Source of the DNA: Bedellia somnulentella | Taxonomy: Eukaryota; Arthropoda; Insecta; Lepidoptera; Bedelliidae | Direction: 5' to 3' | Length of the DNA stretch: 64,000 nt | Assembly: GCA_963576735.1 (NCBI GenBank) | Contig: OY755197.1 | Coordinates: 7,142,501-7,206,500, forward strand | Notes under the pieces: generated by a model | What the model was told of the DNA's origin: nothing | The model's database searches: none | What the model saw: only the letters and a program-made list of their open reading frames with translations | Shown: piece after piece, positions 43,299-53,959 of the stretch | How positions within the stretch are numbered: position 1 is the stretch's first letter | Layout of the letters: every line of letters starts with the position of its first letter | Position numbers and translations under genes: made by a program

Positions 43299-43664
43299 CA
43301 TAACATACATAACATAAACGTTACGCCCAATATCCCCGAAGGGGTTGGCAGAGGTACTAATACTTCTGAACATCACGTGACATTGTCATGGTGTTCAGAG
43401 TACCCACGTTTTGCATGGACAGTGTACTCACGTGATAGGGGGCAGGCCTATCGCCGTTTTGTACGAATACACTGTCACATGACTAAGTAAAACTCAGCCA
43501 TGTGGGTTTCCTCGCGATGTTTTCCGTCACCGTTAACAACCGTGATAAATTAACCACACATATGTCTTTATAAAAGACAAATTGGTGTAGGCCCGACCCA
43601 GGATTTGAACACTAGTCGTTTGCACGATAACCGAGTGTTCTACCCACTGGGCTATCACGGTTGC
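43299..43664 (-). mobile_element. SINE-B, near full length
   Basis: Very similar to the copy inside the 14.9-16.3 kb element, including 'gatttgaacactagtcgttt'. Head at the right, (CATAA)n tail at the left. Confidence 0.92.
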
Positions 43665-43669
43665 TTGAA

Positions 43670-43970
43670 AAAGGGTTCCTTAAAGCAGATGGAATACAAC
43701 ACGTTGTACAATACTCCTACATTATCATTTTCATCATAATATTATCATCCCTATATACCAATGTAAATACATATTTAAATATACTTAACATGAATGGGTT
43801 CAATAAAAAAGCAAGTAAAGTATTTTCCGATTCCCCCATTAATTATCTTTTTATCTTCAAACCTTGAAGCGGTCTATCTATAAATGTTAAACCACGTTGT
43901 CTTAATAGTTTTTGAAACTGCTGTGACACACGGACAGCAGACGTAAATAACGAAAGTAATACGGTTTCCT
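43670..43970. other. AT-rich sequence, nothing recognised
   Basis: No family repeat or gene. Confidence 0.3.
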
Positions 43971-43977
43971 TCTTTTT

Positions 43978-44094
43978 CATTTGGCTACAAAACCCTAAAA
44001 AGCAAGGGCTTCAGAACTGGCAATTCATTAGCCCCGTTTGAAAGTTTTGTGGGAGAAAATAATCAAAATGAAGGATCGTTGGTCATGGATCTGA
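43978..44094 (-). repeat. Degenerate SINE-A 3' half
   Basis: 'tttggctacaaaaccctaaa' to 'atcgttggtcatggatctg'. Confidence 0.55.
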
Positions 44095-44099
44095 AGTGT

Positions 44100-44215
44100 C
44101 TACGTTAAAAAGTGCGTCGTTTTTGTTAGGGTTCTGTGCCTAAAGGGAAAACTGCCATTACTAAGACTTCGCTGTCTGTCCGCTTGTCTGTTTTAGCTAG
44201 ATTGATGAAATTTTT
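44100..44215 (+). repeat. Interspersed repeat of the 'agggttctgtgcctaaaggg' type
   Basis: 'agggttctgtgcctaaaggg' and 'cgctgtctgtccgcttgtct' match a widespread moth and butterfly repeat as I recall it. A related reverse copy is at 53570-53690. Confidence 0.5.
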
Positions 44216-44386
44216 GTATTATTTTAGCAGCATTGTTGTATGCTATTGCTGCTGTAGCAACTATAAATACATTTTTCACCAATATTAATATTTAAAAGGG
44301 GTCTGATGCAAAATACAAGTTCAATTCTAGTAGCTTCCTAGTAGTTAAATCTAGTAGTTTGATTTCTTCTGAACTATTCATTATAT

Positions 44387-44638
44387 CAAAAACATCGTGA
44401 CGAAACTCACATTGCAGAGTTGTACTTAGCCATTTGACCGTGTATGCGTACAAAACGGCGATAGGCTTCCCCCCTATCACGTGAGTACACTGTCTAAGCA
44501 AAACGTGGGTACCTACTTTGGACACTAGGTGGCGCTGTCATGTATGTATGATGTGATGTGTGATGTGTGAAGTATTGGTGCCTCTGCCAATCCCTTCGGG
44601 AATAAACGGCGTAAGTAAACGTTTATTTTATGTTATTT
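44387..44638 (+). mobile_element. SINE-B, 5'-truncated
   Basis: Begins at 'aaaacatcgtgacgaaactc' and ends 'cgttta..ttttatgttatt'. The minus-strand frame over it is a shadow. Confidence 0.88.
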
Positions 44639-44649
44639 TTATTATTCTT

Positions 44650-45040
44650 TATATCAGTGGTGCCCAAGTGGTATATCGCCAAGGGCTACTTTCAAAAGCA
44701 TAAGTGATATAAAGCCAACAACCTTATAAAATTACTTCACTTTTTGTTTACAACGATATATACTTACTGGACATACTTCAAATAGATTAGACAAGAACAT
44801 AAAAAATAGCAAGTTGGGGAGTCATCTGTAGAGGGTTTGGACGTGAACTTATTTGAGAAAACCAAAAAATCTGCGATTGAACGCCTGGTCATTTGCCTGA
44901 CATCTCACCCGATTTGGTCCTCTATATCTTCTCACATTTAGATAATCACTTAACAATTGTAACGTTGTGTCTTTTTCTATACATAAAAAATTGCAAAGTG
45001 TTCATTCTCAATTTATAACTGTATTATTACATAGTTATTA
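44650..45040. other. Unassigned sequence
   Basis: 'tatcagtggtgcccaagtgg' near 44652 looks like one hAT-type terminus (cagtggtgcccaa), but I found no matching inverted end nearby. Confidence 0.3.
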
Positions 45041-45046
45041 AAATAC

Positions 45047-45145
45047 AGACTATCGATCGCCACGTTGTACGATTCTAGCCAAATTCTCTAGCTTCGTTCA
45101 CATCCACCAATCTTATCATTCATTTTTTTTTATTCCTCATACTTG
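45047..45145 (-). mobile_element. RTE LINE 3' stub
   Basis: 'agactatcgatcgccacgtt' and 'ctagcttcgttcacatccac' match the RTE C-terminal region. The tail module itself is lost. Confidence 0.65.
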
Positions 45146-45149
45146 TACG

Positions 45150-45575
45150 ATATAGTAGTTACAGCATCATCTGTAAATGCCATTCTCATTCTCAGGAAAT
45201 AAATGAAAGAACAACATTTGTAGTAAGAATAAACAGAAAAGAACATTTTAACCTAGCATGATGAATTTTCCATAGCTTAAGTTACAGCACAGCAGTACAA
45301 GGTTTCAATTATATATGTGTACAAAAAAGTGGACCTCGGAGTGTGTTTTATTTTTTTGAGTACCTTTTTCGAACGTTAACACACATTTAATGATTTCTTT
45401 TTTCTCAGCTTCAAAATATTGCTGCGTATTTTCTTATTCTGAAACTCGGGTAATCCTTTTTGGGATAAGCGTATGTTTTTTTTACATTTAAAGAGTAAAG
45501 ATGGTATTTTTCAGCATTTTCATTTACTACTCTATTACGTCATTAAATAAATAAATATATGACACACAATTAAAT
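45150..45575. other. AT-rich sequence, nothing recognised
   Basis: No family repeat or gene. Confidence 0.3.
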
Positions 45576-45581
45576 CTGATG

Positions 45582-45832
45582 AGTAGTGTCGGCTTAGAAT
45601 AGCACTACCCCATTTCTTCTGGTGGTCGTACGTAAAAGGCAACTAACGGTATTAGGGCTTTTAAGGGATATTTGGGCGATATGGTTGGAGACCCATCACC
45701 AACAACCTTTATTTTACCATCTTCTCCCAACTCAACTTTCCAAAAGTGGCTGCGGAATTTTTGATTCCTTAGCTCTGGCTACACCTTCTAGGGTTTTACA
45801 GCCGTGAGTATATGCATGTACGTATGTATGTA
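45582..45832 (+). mobile_element. SINE-A, full length
   Basis: From 'gtagtgtcggcttagaatag' to 'gtatatgcatgtacgtatgt'. Confidence 0.93.
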
Positions 45833-45914
45833 CATAATTAAAGCGAATCCCTGTATAAGTACAATAATGACTTGTGGTTAGACTATAGATTCAATAATTT
45901 ATCTTAAATCCCTT

Positions 45915-46132
45915 ATCGACATGGCTATATTAATCCCAAAGGGAGAACCGGAAATTCTTCCTCTACTTTTGGAGATTGAATGGGGAAAAGTTTGTATAAT
46001 AGGAGAACGTTTGTATATAAAAAGAAAAAGGGCTCCAGGCACATCTCCCAACAATCAAAGCCCCAATATCCTTCGTTGCCTTGTACGATACTTAAAAGAA
46101 GAAATGGGTTAAAACCATTCTAAACTAGCAAA
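45915..46132 (-). repeat. Old SINE-A, heavily diverged
   Basis: 'ggctatattaatcccaaagg', 'acttttggagattgaatggg' and 'gaaatgggttaaaaccattc' follow the order of SINE-A on the minus strand. Confidence 0.65.
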
Positions 46133-46139
46133 ATAATAT

Positions 46140-46990
46140 ACAAAATACATCTAAATGAAATCCAAGACTAAGAAAAATCCATCATCCATCCATCACACAA
46201 ATGGTTGCTCTCAAAGGGGATCGAATTATATAAAAAGATATGCTGCTAAGAGACACTATGGAAACCCTTATAATAATGTAAATACAAAGAAGTATGATAC
46301 AAACGCGTATGATTTTCAGAACTCGTTAATAATAATACTCTTATTAGAACTTATTACGCCCTAGCAAGGCAAAGAAACACAACATTTCCTACAAAAGTAG
46401 AATGATAGTGATGTTGTTAGAATTGTATACTTCAAATATCACAGAAAAAAACCTCACTAAAATCTTCAGTATGAATAATACCCTAATTGGTGAAGGGCAT
46501 AGAGAAGATTACACTTCATCAAATAAAAGTATGATTTCAAATGATATCATAGCATTAAGGAAAAAACAGATTCGGAGTTTCTTGTCCGTAAAAAGCTCTA
46601 ATGCAAAATATCCTTATACAGAATTTCTTTATTAGCATCAAACCCACACACATAACTATAAAAAAATCATTTTTCCTCACCATTAAACTCTCTAACAAGA
46701 AGGGTTACAAAAACTACATAGTTGTACGAAGCTCGTCAACTCACTCTCCCCATTTTATAAGTGTCGTGTTATTATACAATTTCTCCCAAACTACTAGAAA
46801 ATGGCGGACCAACGGTAGAAAAATGGTGATTTGTCCAAATGTTTCCGTAATTGGTAATATTGTTAGAGGAACTATAAACTTTATGAATCATTTCCGTGAT
46901 ACGATAGGCAACTAGATTTTTCAGATAGCATTTAGCAGATGCATGGTATTTTCAGCTTGCTAACTTATTAATACTAAGGCAGCAAACTTT
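46140..46990. other. AT-rich sequence with overlapping plus-strand frames
   Basis: Three frames of 69-104 codons overlap here (46155-46915). Their products are rich in Asn, Lys, Ile and Ser, with no motif I recognise. I do not call a gene. Confidence 0.35.
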
Positions 46991-47264
46991 CATTCGGTTT
47001 AGCCGTGTTAGCTCAGTGGGTACAACACCGCTTTTTATGCAGACAATGGTGGTTCAAATCCCAGGTTCGGCCTACAACAACTTAACTTTTCCAAAAACAA
47101 ATATATATGTGTGGTTAATTTATCATGGTTGTTAAAGGTGAGGAAAAACATCGTGAGGAACTCACATGGCTGAGTTGTACTAGTCATGTGACAGTGCAAC
47201 CGTACAAAACGGCGATAGGCCTGCCCACTGCACACTGTCCAAGCAAAATGTAGCTAATCTAAAC

Positions 47265-47385
47265 TAATAAGGACGTACTAACAAAAACTAACATATTAAA
47301 TAAGTATTTCGATGTTACTAACTTACTAACTGCATATGGATCTTGTATATCCGCAATAAAGCTTTTTATTATTATTTATTATTAT
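47265..47385 (+). mobile_element. Retroposed 3' fragment with (TTA)n tail
   Basis: 121 bp ending 'ccgcaataaagctttttatt' and (ATT)n. Flanked by 'aaac' on both sides (47261-47264 and 47386-47389). Probably the extreme 3' end of an unidentified LINE. Confidence 0.6.
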
Positions 47386-47399
47386 AAACACCAGAAGGG

Positions 47400-47529
47400 C
47401 AAGTACGAGCGCTATTTTATCGACACGATAACGGTTAGAATGAGATGGCAGTATACGATACTAAGTTAGTGCGTAGGAGATGGCTTCTTCATCCCACGCG
47501 ATAACTAGTTTAAACACCGCTCGTACTAG
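47400..47529 (-). mobile_element. MITE-P copy inside SINE-B
   Basis: 'caagtacgagcgctatttta' to 'aaacaccgctcgtactag'. The SINE-B neighbours 'caccag' and 'gtgac' lie about 5 bp beyond the repeat ends, so the true element ends may be slightly longer ('aagggc...gcgggct'). Confidence 0.85.
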
Positions 47530-47670
47530 GCGGGCTGGTGACATTAGTACCGCTGCCTTCGAGGATATACGGCGTGATATAGTGCTTTGAGTTTGTTTGG
47601 GTTAAGCCTATAACATCTTGGTGAACCAGGCCGTTTGGTTGATTTTACCAAATTAAATTTGTGAGAATAC

Positions 47671-47919
47671 ATACATACAAACATATTTTCACGGCTGTAA
47701 ATCCTGCCAAAAAGAGGTAGCCAGAGCTTCAGAGCTGGAAAATATACAGCCAAATTTGGAGTTGATAGGGGACAAGATGGTAGAAATTAAGTATTGTTGG
47801 TGATGGGTCTCCAACCGCATCGCCCAAAAACCAGTTAAGAAAGCCCCATACCTCGCGCCTCTTACGACACCCGTAGGTAGAAAGGGGTAGTGACATTCTA
47901 AGCCAGCACTACACGGCAA
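47671..47919 (-). mobile_element. SINE-A, complete, 11-bp TSD
   Basis: Flanked by 'tgtgagaatac' at 47660-47670 and 47920-47930. Confidence 0.95.
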
Positions 47920-47934
47920 TGTGAGAATACTTCT

Positions 47935-48270
47935 TCGGAATCGAACCGCATGCGACTGTTTAGATCTTAGTTAGGATAATCCTTAATTCATAGTTTTTTA
48001 GTGGGTCAAACATAAAACAAAGGTAATTCATTTAGCCAGCAGTACTGTCGTGTAAACTAGCGGTTACAACAAGTATATGGCATATAAATACGCCACTCGT
48101 GTGATCTCGGTCTTTTGTATTCAGATTTGTAAAAGACATTAAGTACATATACATCATTTAATTGTCCGTTTATGTCCGTCGAGGTGACTGTTGCGACCAT
48201 AGAATTAGAATGTTTTAGATTGGATGTGTGATATTGTGATTTTAGTCATAATGTTTTGAGGCTACGTTAG
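47935..48270. other. Unique sequence, nothing recognised
   Basis: No family repeat or gene. Confidence 0.3.
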
Positions 48271-48289
48271 GAGTTTTTTTTTTTTCGAC

Positions 48290-48556
48290 ACAGGCGGGGA
48301 TCGAACCCGCGACCTCGGGTAAACGCCCCGACGCTCTGCCAACTGAGCTACCGTGTCAATTGGCTGCCAGTGCGAAATTCTTCTATCCTTTATTTCTTTT
48401 ACACGTTTAAGTAGTGTTTGCGTTTCCTACCTCCGAATTATTACTAATTCGAAAGGGTTCGATCCCCGCCTGTGTCGAAATTTTTCTTTCCTTTATTTAT
48501 TCTTTATTTATTAGTAATAATCCCCACATGAGGTTTTCATGAACAAAAAGATTTAA
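48290..48556. mobile_element. Palindromic tRNA-bearing element with deleted right unit
   Basis: A minus-strand tRNA-like unit (about 48290-48357) with 'gatcgaacccgcgacctcgg' is followed by the family spacer ('aagtagtgtttgcgtttcct') and then only the 3' half of a plus-strand unit ('gggttcgatccccgcctgtg'), its tail, and the distal motif ending at 'catgaacaaaaag'. The left distal tail is replaced by poly-T. Confidence 0.72.
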
Positions 48557-48559
48557 ATC

Positions 48560-49160
48560 TACGTTAGGAGTTTTTTTTTAATTTAAATATGTCATAGACC
48601 TGTACAGTTGTGAAAAGCATAGCACACAGAACTGATGGCCTTCAAGGTGAATTATCTGAATTGTGATTTTAAAGTAAAAACCAAAGGGCGTATTTTCTTG
48701 AGACTCACGTCGAAAGAAAGTTTTGTATTATAATCCATATTGTTTTAAAGATATAAAAGTGTAGAAAAAATGTATACAAAAAGGGTTTGGCAAGGATAGT
48801 AACTTATGTATAAATTCCTTTTCACTATATATGCGTGATATTAGATATTCGTAATGTAAACAATAAACAGAATACAAAAAAACCTTTGTTTCAGTTTCAT
48901 TAAAGTTTCAGTCTCAATATGGACAATCTACACATTATTAGTCTAATGTTCGTATGACATCATTCCCAACCTTATTTCGTTCCGTTCTTAACGAGCCGAC
49001 GTCAGTGCCTAGTGATGGTAAAACGTTTTCACGATAAAATGCGATAGTGCAGATCCAACGATAAGTATTTATCGATTTGCTATGTGAAATATGGCGAGAG
49101 TTGATAATCTGAAACACATATGTGCAAAATATTACGAAAGTTGATTTATAAACGATCGAC
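48560..49160. other. AT-rich sequence, nothing recognised
   Basis: No family repeat; a 76-codon minus-strand frame (48938-49168) has no motif. Confidence 0.3.
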
Positions 49161-49165
49161 GTATA

Positions 49166-49404
49166 CACATATACTCACGGCTGTAAATCCATAAAACGGT
49201 TAGCATAAGCTTCAGAATAAAAAAAAAACTTCAGCCACTTTTGGAACTTCAGTGGGGAAAAGATTGTAAAATAAATGATTTTGGTGAAAGGTCTCCAACC
49301 GCATTGCCCAAAAATCGTTTAAAAGCCCCGATACTCTTAGTCGCCTGTTTCGATCACCAATGGGAAGAAATGGGGTAGTAATATTCTAACCCGACACTAC
49401 ACAG
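49166..49404 (-). mobile_element. SINE-A copy
   Basis: From 'acatatactcacggctgtaa' to 'cccgacactacacag'. Confidence 0.9.
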
Positions 49405-49437
49405 TATATGCGAACTATGTAAAATATAAAATTACCT

Positions 49438-49530
49438 GAGGGATTTGAAGTTCTGAAGCTCTGGCTACCCTCTTTGCAATTCATTCAAGGCTATGAATTG
49501 CAAAGAGGTTACCCAGAGTATGTATGTCTG
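49438..49530. repeat. Two SINE-A 3' ends meeting head on
   Basis: 'aagctctggctaccctcttt' and the inverse 'gcaaagaggttacccagagt' form an imperfect palindrome around 'gcaattcattcaaggc', followed by a TATG-like tail. Confidence 0.6.
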
Positions 49531-49745
49531 TAGAACACTACTAACCCCTGGACTTGTTAAATGAGAGATTAGCAGGCTGTTCTTTCTGGTGATAGTGTCA
49601 CTACGAAAAAGCACTTTCAAATAGTGTTTCCATCTTAGGTAGATGGAAGTTTTATTAATTACGTTTTGAAAGCTTTTAAAGGAGCTTTAAAGTTGAAGAA
49701 TCCACCTGTAAGACAAAGATAATATTTATATTACTCTCACGTCTT

Positions 49746-49786
49746 GCAACGAACAGCAACCTTTTAGCTAGATATCGCGTGGTTTA
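49746..49786 (+). repeat. MITE-P fragment
   Basis: 'ttagctagatatcgcgtggt' matches the left inner part of MITE-P. Confidence 0.5.
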
Positions 49787-49803
49787 CATTATAATTAAAA
49801 AAC

Positions 49804-52800
49804 TTACTTAATTACTTATACTCACGCCCATTATTTCCAATGGGATAGGCAGAGACTATCGATCGCAACTTAGTACGATCTTGACAAACCTCTCTTGCTT
49901 CCCTTGCAGTTAGGAATGTTTTCTATCTAGTCTAGAAACGCCTTACGAGGTTGTTCTCTACTAACAATCCCATCCACATTGGCTCCATATATCTCTTTCG
50001 CAACTTTATTTTCACCCATCCTCTCTATGTGCCCAAACCACCTCATCATTCCTTTTTCTATCTTGCATACTACGTCATCTTTCAATCCTACTCGTCCACA
50101 AATCACACTATTTCTTACTCTATCACACAACCTTACATTACATACACTTCTGAGAGATCGCAGTTCCACTGCATTAACTCGACTCTCATGCTTCTTCTGC
50201 CATGCCTAACATTCACTACCATACATCAGCGTCGGAACCAGAACAGCATTATGTACAGCCATTCGAGCCTTTTCTGACAACGACATCAGACCGTTCATGG
50301 CTCCATTGACCGCATTTTATTTTTTAACTTTCCTTTCAATATCTTCCTCACATTTTCCATCTCTAGTAAACAAACTCCTCGGTTATAGAAATTCTTTCAC
50401 TTGTTCCACTTTCTTACCATTTATAAAAATCTCGCATTCCTCTCTCTCTCATAAACCATTGTTTTGGTTTTGTCCACATTCACTCTCATTCCCTCTCTTT
50501 CGAAAGAATTAATGTCCCTTGATTGTCAGCGTATACGGGGCATTTAATGATGAACCCTTTCACTTCCAGTCCACAATCACTTTCACGCAGTTCATTCAAA
50601 TAGTCGTCCATGAACAAATTGAAGAGCCACGGAGAAGCCACACAACCCTGTCGAACACTACTAGAGATCTCAAAGCAGTCCGTGTCTTCTCCGTTTACTC
50701 TCATTACTGCATTACTGCATTGGAATTCTCATAGATTGACTCCAATGCACGTATAAGTTGGCTCCCCAAACCGAACTTAGACAACACCTTCCACAAATAC
50801 TTTCTTACTACCCTATCATACGCCTTCTTCAAATCAATGAAAGTGCAATACAGTTTTTGGTTTTTGCCAAAAATTTCTCTGTAATGCACCATAAGGAGAA
50901 GACTTGATTCATACATCCAATTCCCTTCCTAAATCCTGTTTGCACATCCCAAAATTTTTCATCCGTTTCTTTCATCGCCCTTTCAATCAGAACCTTCGCA
51001 TACAATTTGCCGACAACACTGAGTAGGCTAATACCACGGTAGATTTATGCTTCTTGGTGTGAACCTTTCCCTTTTATATAACGGCACAATCACGGCTCTT
51101 CATCAATCTTTTGGTACTTTTCTAAGTGCCCAGCACTTCTAAAAAAGGAAGAACAGCCAAGAAACCACTCACCCTTTACCATCCCTCAGCATTTCGACAC
51201 ATATCCTATCATACCCTGCGGCTCCTCCTAGTTTCATACTTTTCATCGCTTTTACAATTTATTCCACACTTATCATACTTTCAGACACTTCACCCATTAC
51301 CTCGTCACGTTTAACATCGCTATCAATTGCTGAAGTAATGACATCACCCTCTTTTTCAAAGAGACCCTCAAAATAATCCTTCCCTACTCTTTTTATTCTT
51401 GTTCAATCAGTCAGTAGATCACCTTTTTCATCCTTCATCACACTTGTACTCGTGTTTTGAGAGAATCCCCTTATACGTCTGATATATTTCCAAAATGATT
51501 TTTGATTACTTTGGAAATCATCGGAAAGCTTCTCTTCACTCCATTTTTTCAGATCTCGCTTTTTCTGCTCTATTTTATTCTTAACCACTCTCTTAATTCT
51601 CTTATATTTATCTTCGATTCTATCAACTTCGTCATTCTCTATACACACATTCATTCGTTTACTAGCTTTGATTGCTAGTAAATCAAGCCAGGGTTTCTTC
51701 TTTTCATCCAACGCATGTTTCACATTTTTATATCACCAACTCCGTAATGGTCTATTTTCTCTTATGCTCAATCCACAACTTCCGCCGCACAATCAGGTTT
51801 GAGCACATTTCAAGCTTCAATTTCCACATCATCCGTCATTTCTACGCAAATTAGTCTTTCATCCAGTTTCTCAATATATTCATCTTCCATATTTTCATTA
51901 TCTATCAAATTTCCTACTTTTATTCTGGTAAGTTTTAGTAGCTGACACTCTTGTCCTATGACGCTAATGCTTGATTCGAGCCCTTACTCGTGACACAACG
52001 AGGAAATGATCTGTTCCTACGTTGGCACCTCTATAAACAACTCTAGTGTCAACATACATACATGTAATCACGGCTATAAATCCCTAGAAAGGGTAGCAAG
52101 AGCCAAGGAGTTAGAATTTATTCAGCCACTTTCAGCCACTCTAGTGTCAATTACTTTTGATTTCAGCCTTTCATCCACAATCACAAAATCTATCATACTT
52201 CTCTCTCTTCCTCGCTGCTTTGTATACATGTGGATATCTTTGTCTTCAAACAAAGTGTCAGTTACACAAAAATTCCTCTCCGAACATACTTCAATCAATT
52301 TATCACCATTTGTCATTTACTCTAACTCCCCGAATTTACCTAATGCTCTTGCAAAACCGTTGCGTGTCACACCAACCCAACCATTAAAATCTTCGAACAT
52401 CATTATCCTTTCATCAAATCAAACCTATTCACTACATCACCTAGTAAATTCCAGAACTCTTCCCTCTCGGTTAAAGATTTTGACATGTCCGGCACATAGA
52501 CGCATATTACACGTTGCCGGACCAGCCCGACTTTTAACTTAACCCAGAGGAGCCTTGAACTCACACACTCATGCTCTGACATACATTGAACCATCATTTC
52601 AGACAAAAGAAGACCCACTTCTTGGCAAGCTCTGATATTAGGGTTGACCCCCGACCAGATGGCAGTAATTGATCCAAGTTTTAAGACATATTTTCCCTTA
52701 CACTTTGTCTCATTTACACACAGTAAATATAAATTATTTTTCTTTTAAATTATTTCATTACCAGACATACTTCATCTAATTTTTCTTGCATCCCTCCGCA

Positions 52801-52880
52801 AACATTCAACGTACTAAAGCGGGTCTCGTCAGCCCACTTTTACCCAATGAGAATCTATGACGTGACAATTGGCGAGCGAA
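49804..52880 (-). pseudogene. RTE endonuclease/reverse transcriptase, broken
   Basis: Minus-strand fragments, N to C: endonuclease start with NVCGG and MQEKLDEVCLVM (about 52870-52760); GLLLSEMMVQ and VICVYVPDMSKSLTEREEFW (52403-52618); GRERSMIDFVIVDERLKSKV, with the SMIDFV box (52122-52316); a Lys-rich linker with NQKSFWKYIRRIRG (51403-51723); reverse transcriptase motif A CTFIDLKKAYDRV and then LESIYENS (50704-50916); VRQGCVASPWLFNLFMDDYL (50486-50704); the catalytic box reads YADN, not YADD; then a C-terminal GMMRWFGHIERM (49927-50169) and REAREVCQDRTK to the tail. Frameshifts, a stop before the SMIDFV segment and a deletion after YADN make it inactive. Long plus-strand frames here are shadows. 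Confidence 0.9.
52053..52137 (-). mobile_element. 5'-truncated SINE-A in the RTE LINE, 13-bp TSD
   Basis: Only the last 85 bp are present. The TSD 'actctagtgtcaa' is at 52040-52052 and 52138-52150. This copy proves that SINE-A truncates at its 5' end and that the (TATG)n side is the priming end. Confidence 0.93.
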
Positions 52881-52921
52881 ATTTAGATATTGATTTTTTA
52901 AAAGACAGGCGACTGAAATAT

Positions 52922-52985
52922 TAAAAAAAAACCGACAAAGTGCGAGTCGGATGAACGAAGGGTTGCGTACTATCATCTATAATAG
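52922..52985 (+). repeat. Interspersed repeat start, 'accgacaaagtgcgagtcgg' type
   Basis: 'accgacaaagtgcgagtcgg' and 'gaagggttgcgtactatcat' resemble the start of the repeat whose other part is at 44100 and 53570. Confidence 0.5.
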
Positions 52986-53126
52986 AAAGTTACTTTGGTA
53001 TTTACTTTTAAAAAAACTAACAACAAAATGGCGTCTGACTCAGCGTTGTCGTTGTGAGTTTTACCTCACAATACTGATTACACTTTACTGTTACTTTTTA
53101 CATTACCTTACATTACATTTATTATA

Positions 53127-53229
53127 ACCATCTTTTCCCCATCAACTTCGAAAATTGGCTTAGGAACTTCTCATTCCAAAGCTCTGGCTACCCCGTTAAG
53201 GGATTTATAGCCGTGAGTATATGTATGTA
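53127..53229 (+). mobile_element. SINE-A, 5'-truncated
   Basis: 'accatcttttccccatcaac' to (TATG) tail. With its downstream flank it duplicates the 55.4-55.65 kb region. Confidence 0.88.
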
Positions 53230-53375
53230 AGTACACATCCGTGTAGGCCTGACTCGAGATTTGAACCCACGCCTCTCTGTATGGTAGTTGTATGATTATT
53301 TGAAATACAAAGTAAATCCAAGTTCTAGTTATCTACTAAAATTCTTAAATCTACATATTTGTAACATACATACAT
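53230..53375 (+). repeat. Duplicated segment, copy 1
   Basis: The sequence after the SINE-A tail, starting 'gtacacatccgtgtaggcct' and including 'gagatttgaacccacgcctc' and 'tctagttatctactaaaatt', is identical or nearly so to 55507-55650. The first part is decayed SINE-B head sequence on the minus strand. Confidence 0.9.
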
Positions 53376-53389
53376 TTGTTAAGTTACAC

Positions 53390-53431
53390 AACGTTAAGGG
53401 ATTTATAGCCGTGAGTATATGTATGTATGTT
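53390..53431 (+). repeat. SINE-A 3' end with tail
   Basis: 'cgttaagggatttatagccg' and 'tgagtatatgtatgtatg'. Confidence 0.75.
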
Positions 53432-53569
53432 ACTTTTAAGTATTTGTTGTTAAAGGAACTACATCTAGGAACTAAATTTTAAAGTGAAATGTAATCACAT
53501 TAGGTGTTTCATCTGTCAAGATTATATTTCGAATGTGTAAATAAATAAATAAAATAAATAAACATCATT

Positions 53570-53690
53570 AGCGAAAGTTTCAGCATTCTAGATATCACGG
53601 TTTATGAGATACATCCGGGAGACAGACAGACAGACAGACAACGAAGTCTTGGTAATAGGGTCTCGTTGGTACAGAACCCTTAAAAGAAAG
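53570..53690 (-). repeat. Interspersed repeat with (GACA)n, 'agggttctgtacc' type
   Basis: 'cacggtttatgagatacatc', (GACA)n and 'tctcgttggtacagaaccct' form the reverse of the 44100 family. Confidence 0.5.
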
Positions 53691-53811
53691 ACATGCATAA
53701 AAAGATTGACTGACGACTTCAAAATAGTAAAATGTGAATAAAATGTATTTTGGATTCAAGAGGTGAATATAAAGTAAGGAACAGAGTAAGTTATAAGAAA
53801 TTTAATGAAAA

Positions 53812-53935
53812 AATACTTACCTAATTATACTCACGCCCACTGTTCCCATTGGGGTAGGCAGAGACTATCGATCGCCACTTTGTACGATCCAGGCAAATCT
53901 CTTTTGCTTCTGTTACGTTCATTCTTCTTCTCATC
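53812..53935 (-). mobile_element. RTE LINE 3' stub
   Basis: 'actcacgcccactgttccca', 'gactatcgatcgccactttg' and 'cttttgcttctgttacgttc' match the RTE end. Confidence 0.75.
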
Positions 53936-53959
53936 CATTAAAAAAATACCATATAAAGA

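Larger units (their letters stand above)
47001..47582 (+). mobile_element. SINE-B interrupted by two insertions
   Basis: Head 'ccgtgttagctcagtgggta' with B box 'ggttcaaatcccagg'. The body is broken at 47264 by a retroposed tail fragment and at about 47390 by a MITE-P, then resumes at 'gtgacattagtaccgctgcc' and ends 'gatatacggcgtga'. Confidence 0.85.
49801..52880 (-). mobile_element. RTE-clade LINE, nearly full length, inactive
   Basis: This is the longest mobile element here. It has a tandem tail ('cttacttaattacttatact' at its left edge) and the 3' module, and on the minus strand carries in order an endonuclease, a linker, a reverse transcriptase and a C-terminal region. It is interrupted by a short SINE-A at 52053. 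The 5' boundary is not sharp; no TSD was found. Confidence 0.88.

Noticed and set aside
44652..44672. hAT-type transposon end
   Set aside because: Only one terminus could be seen; no inverted partner or 8-bp duplication was found.
46155..46915. Cluster of three overlapping frames as a small gene group
   Set aside because: Low-complexity Asn/Lys/Ile/Ser composition and no splice or start context; nothing recognisable.
52006..52542. Longest open frame of the window (178 codons, plus strand)
   Set aside because: It is antisense to the RTE endonuclease and crosses the SINE-A insertion there, so it is a shadow frame.
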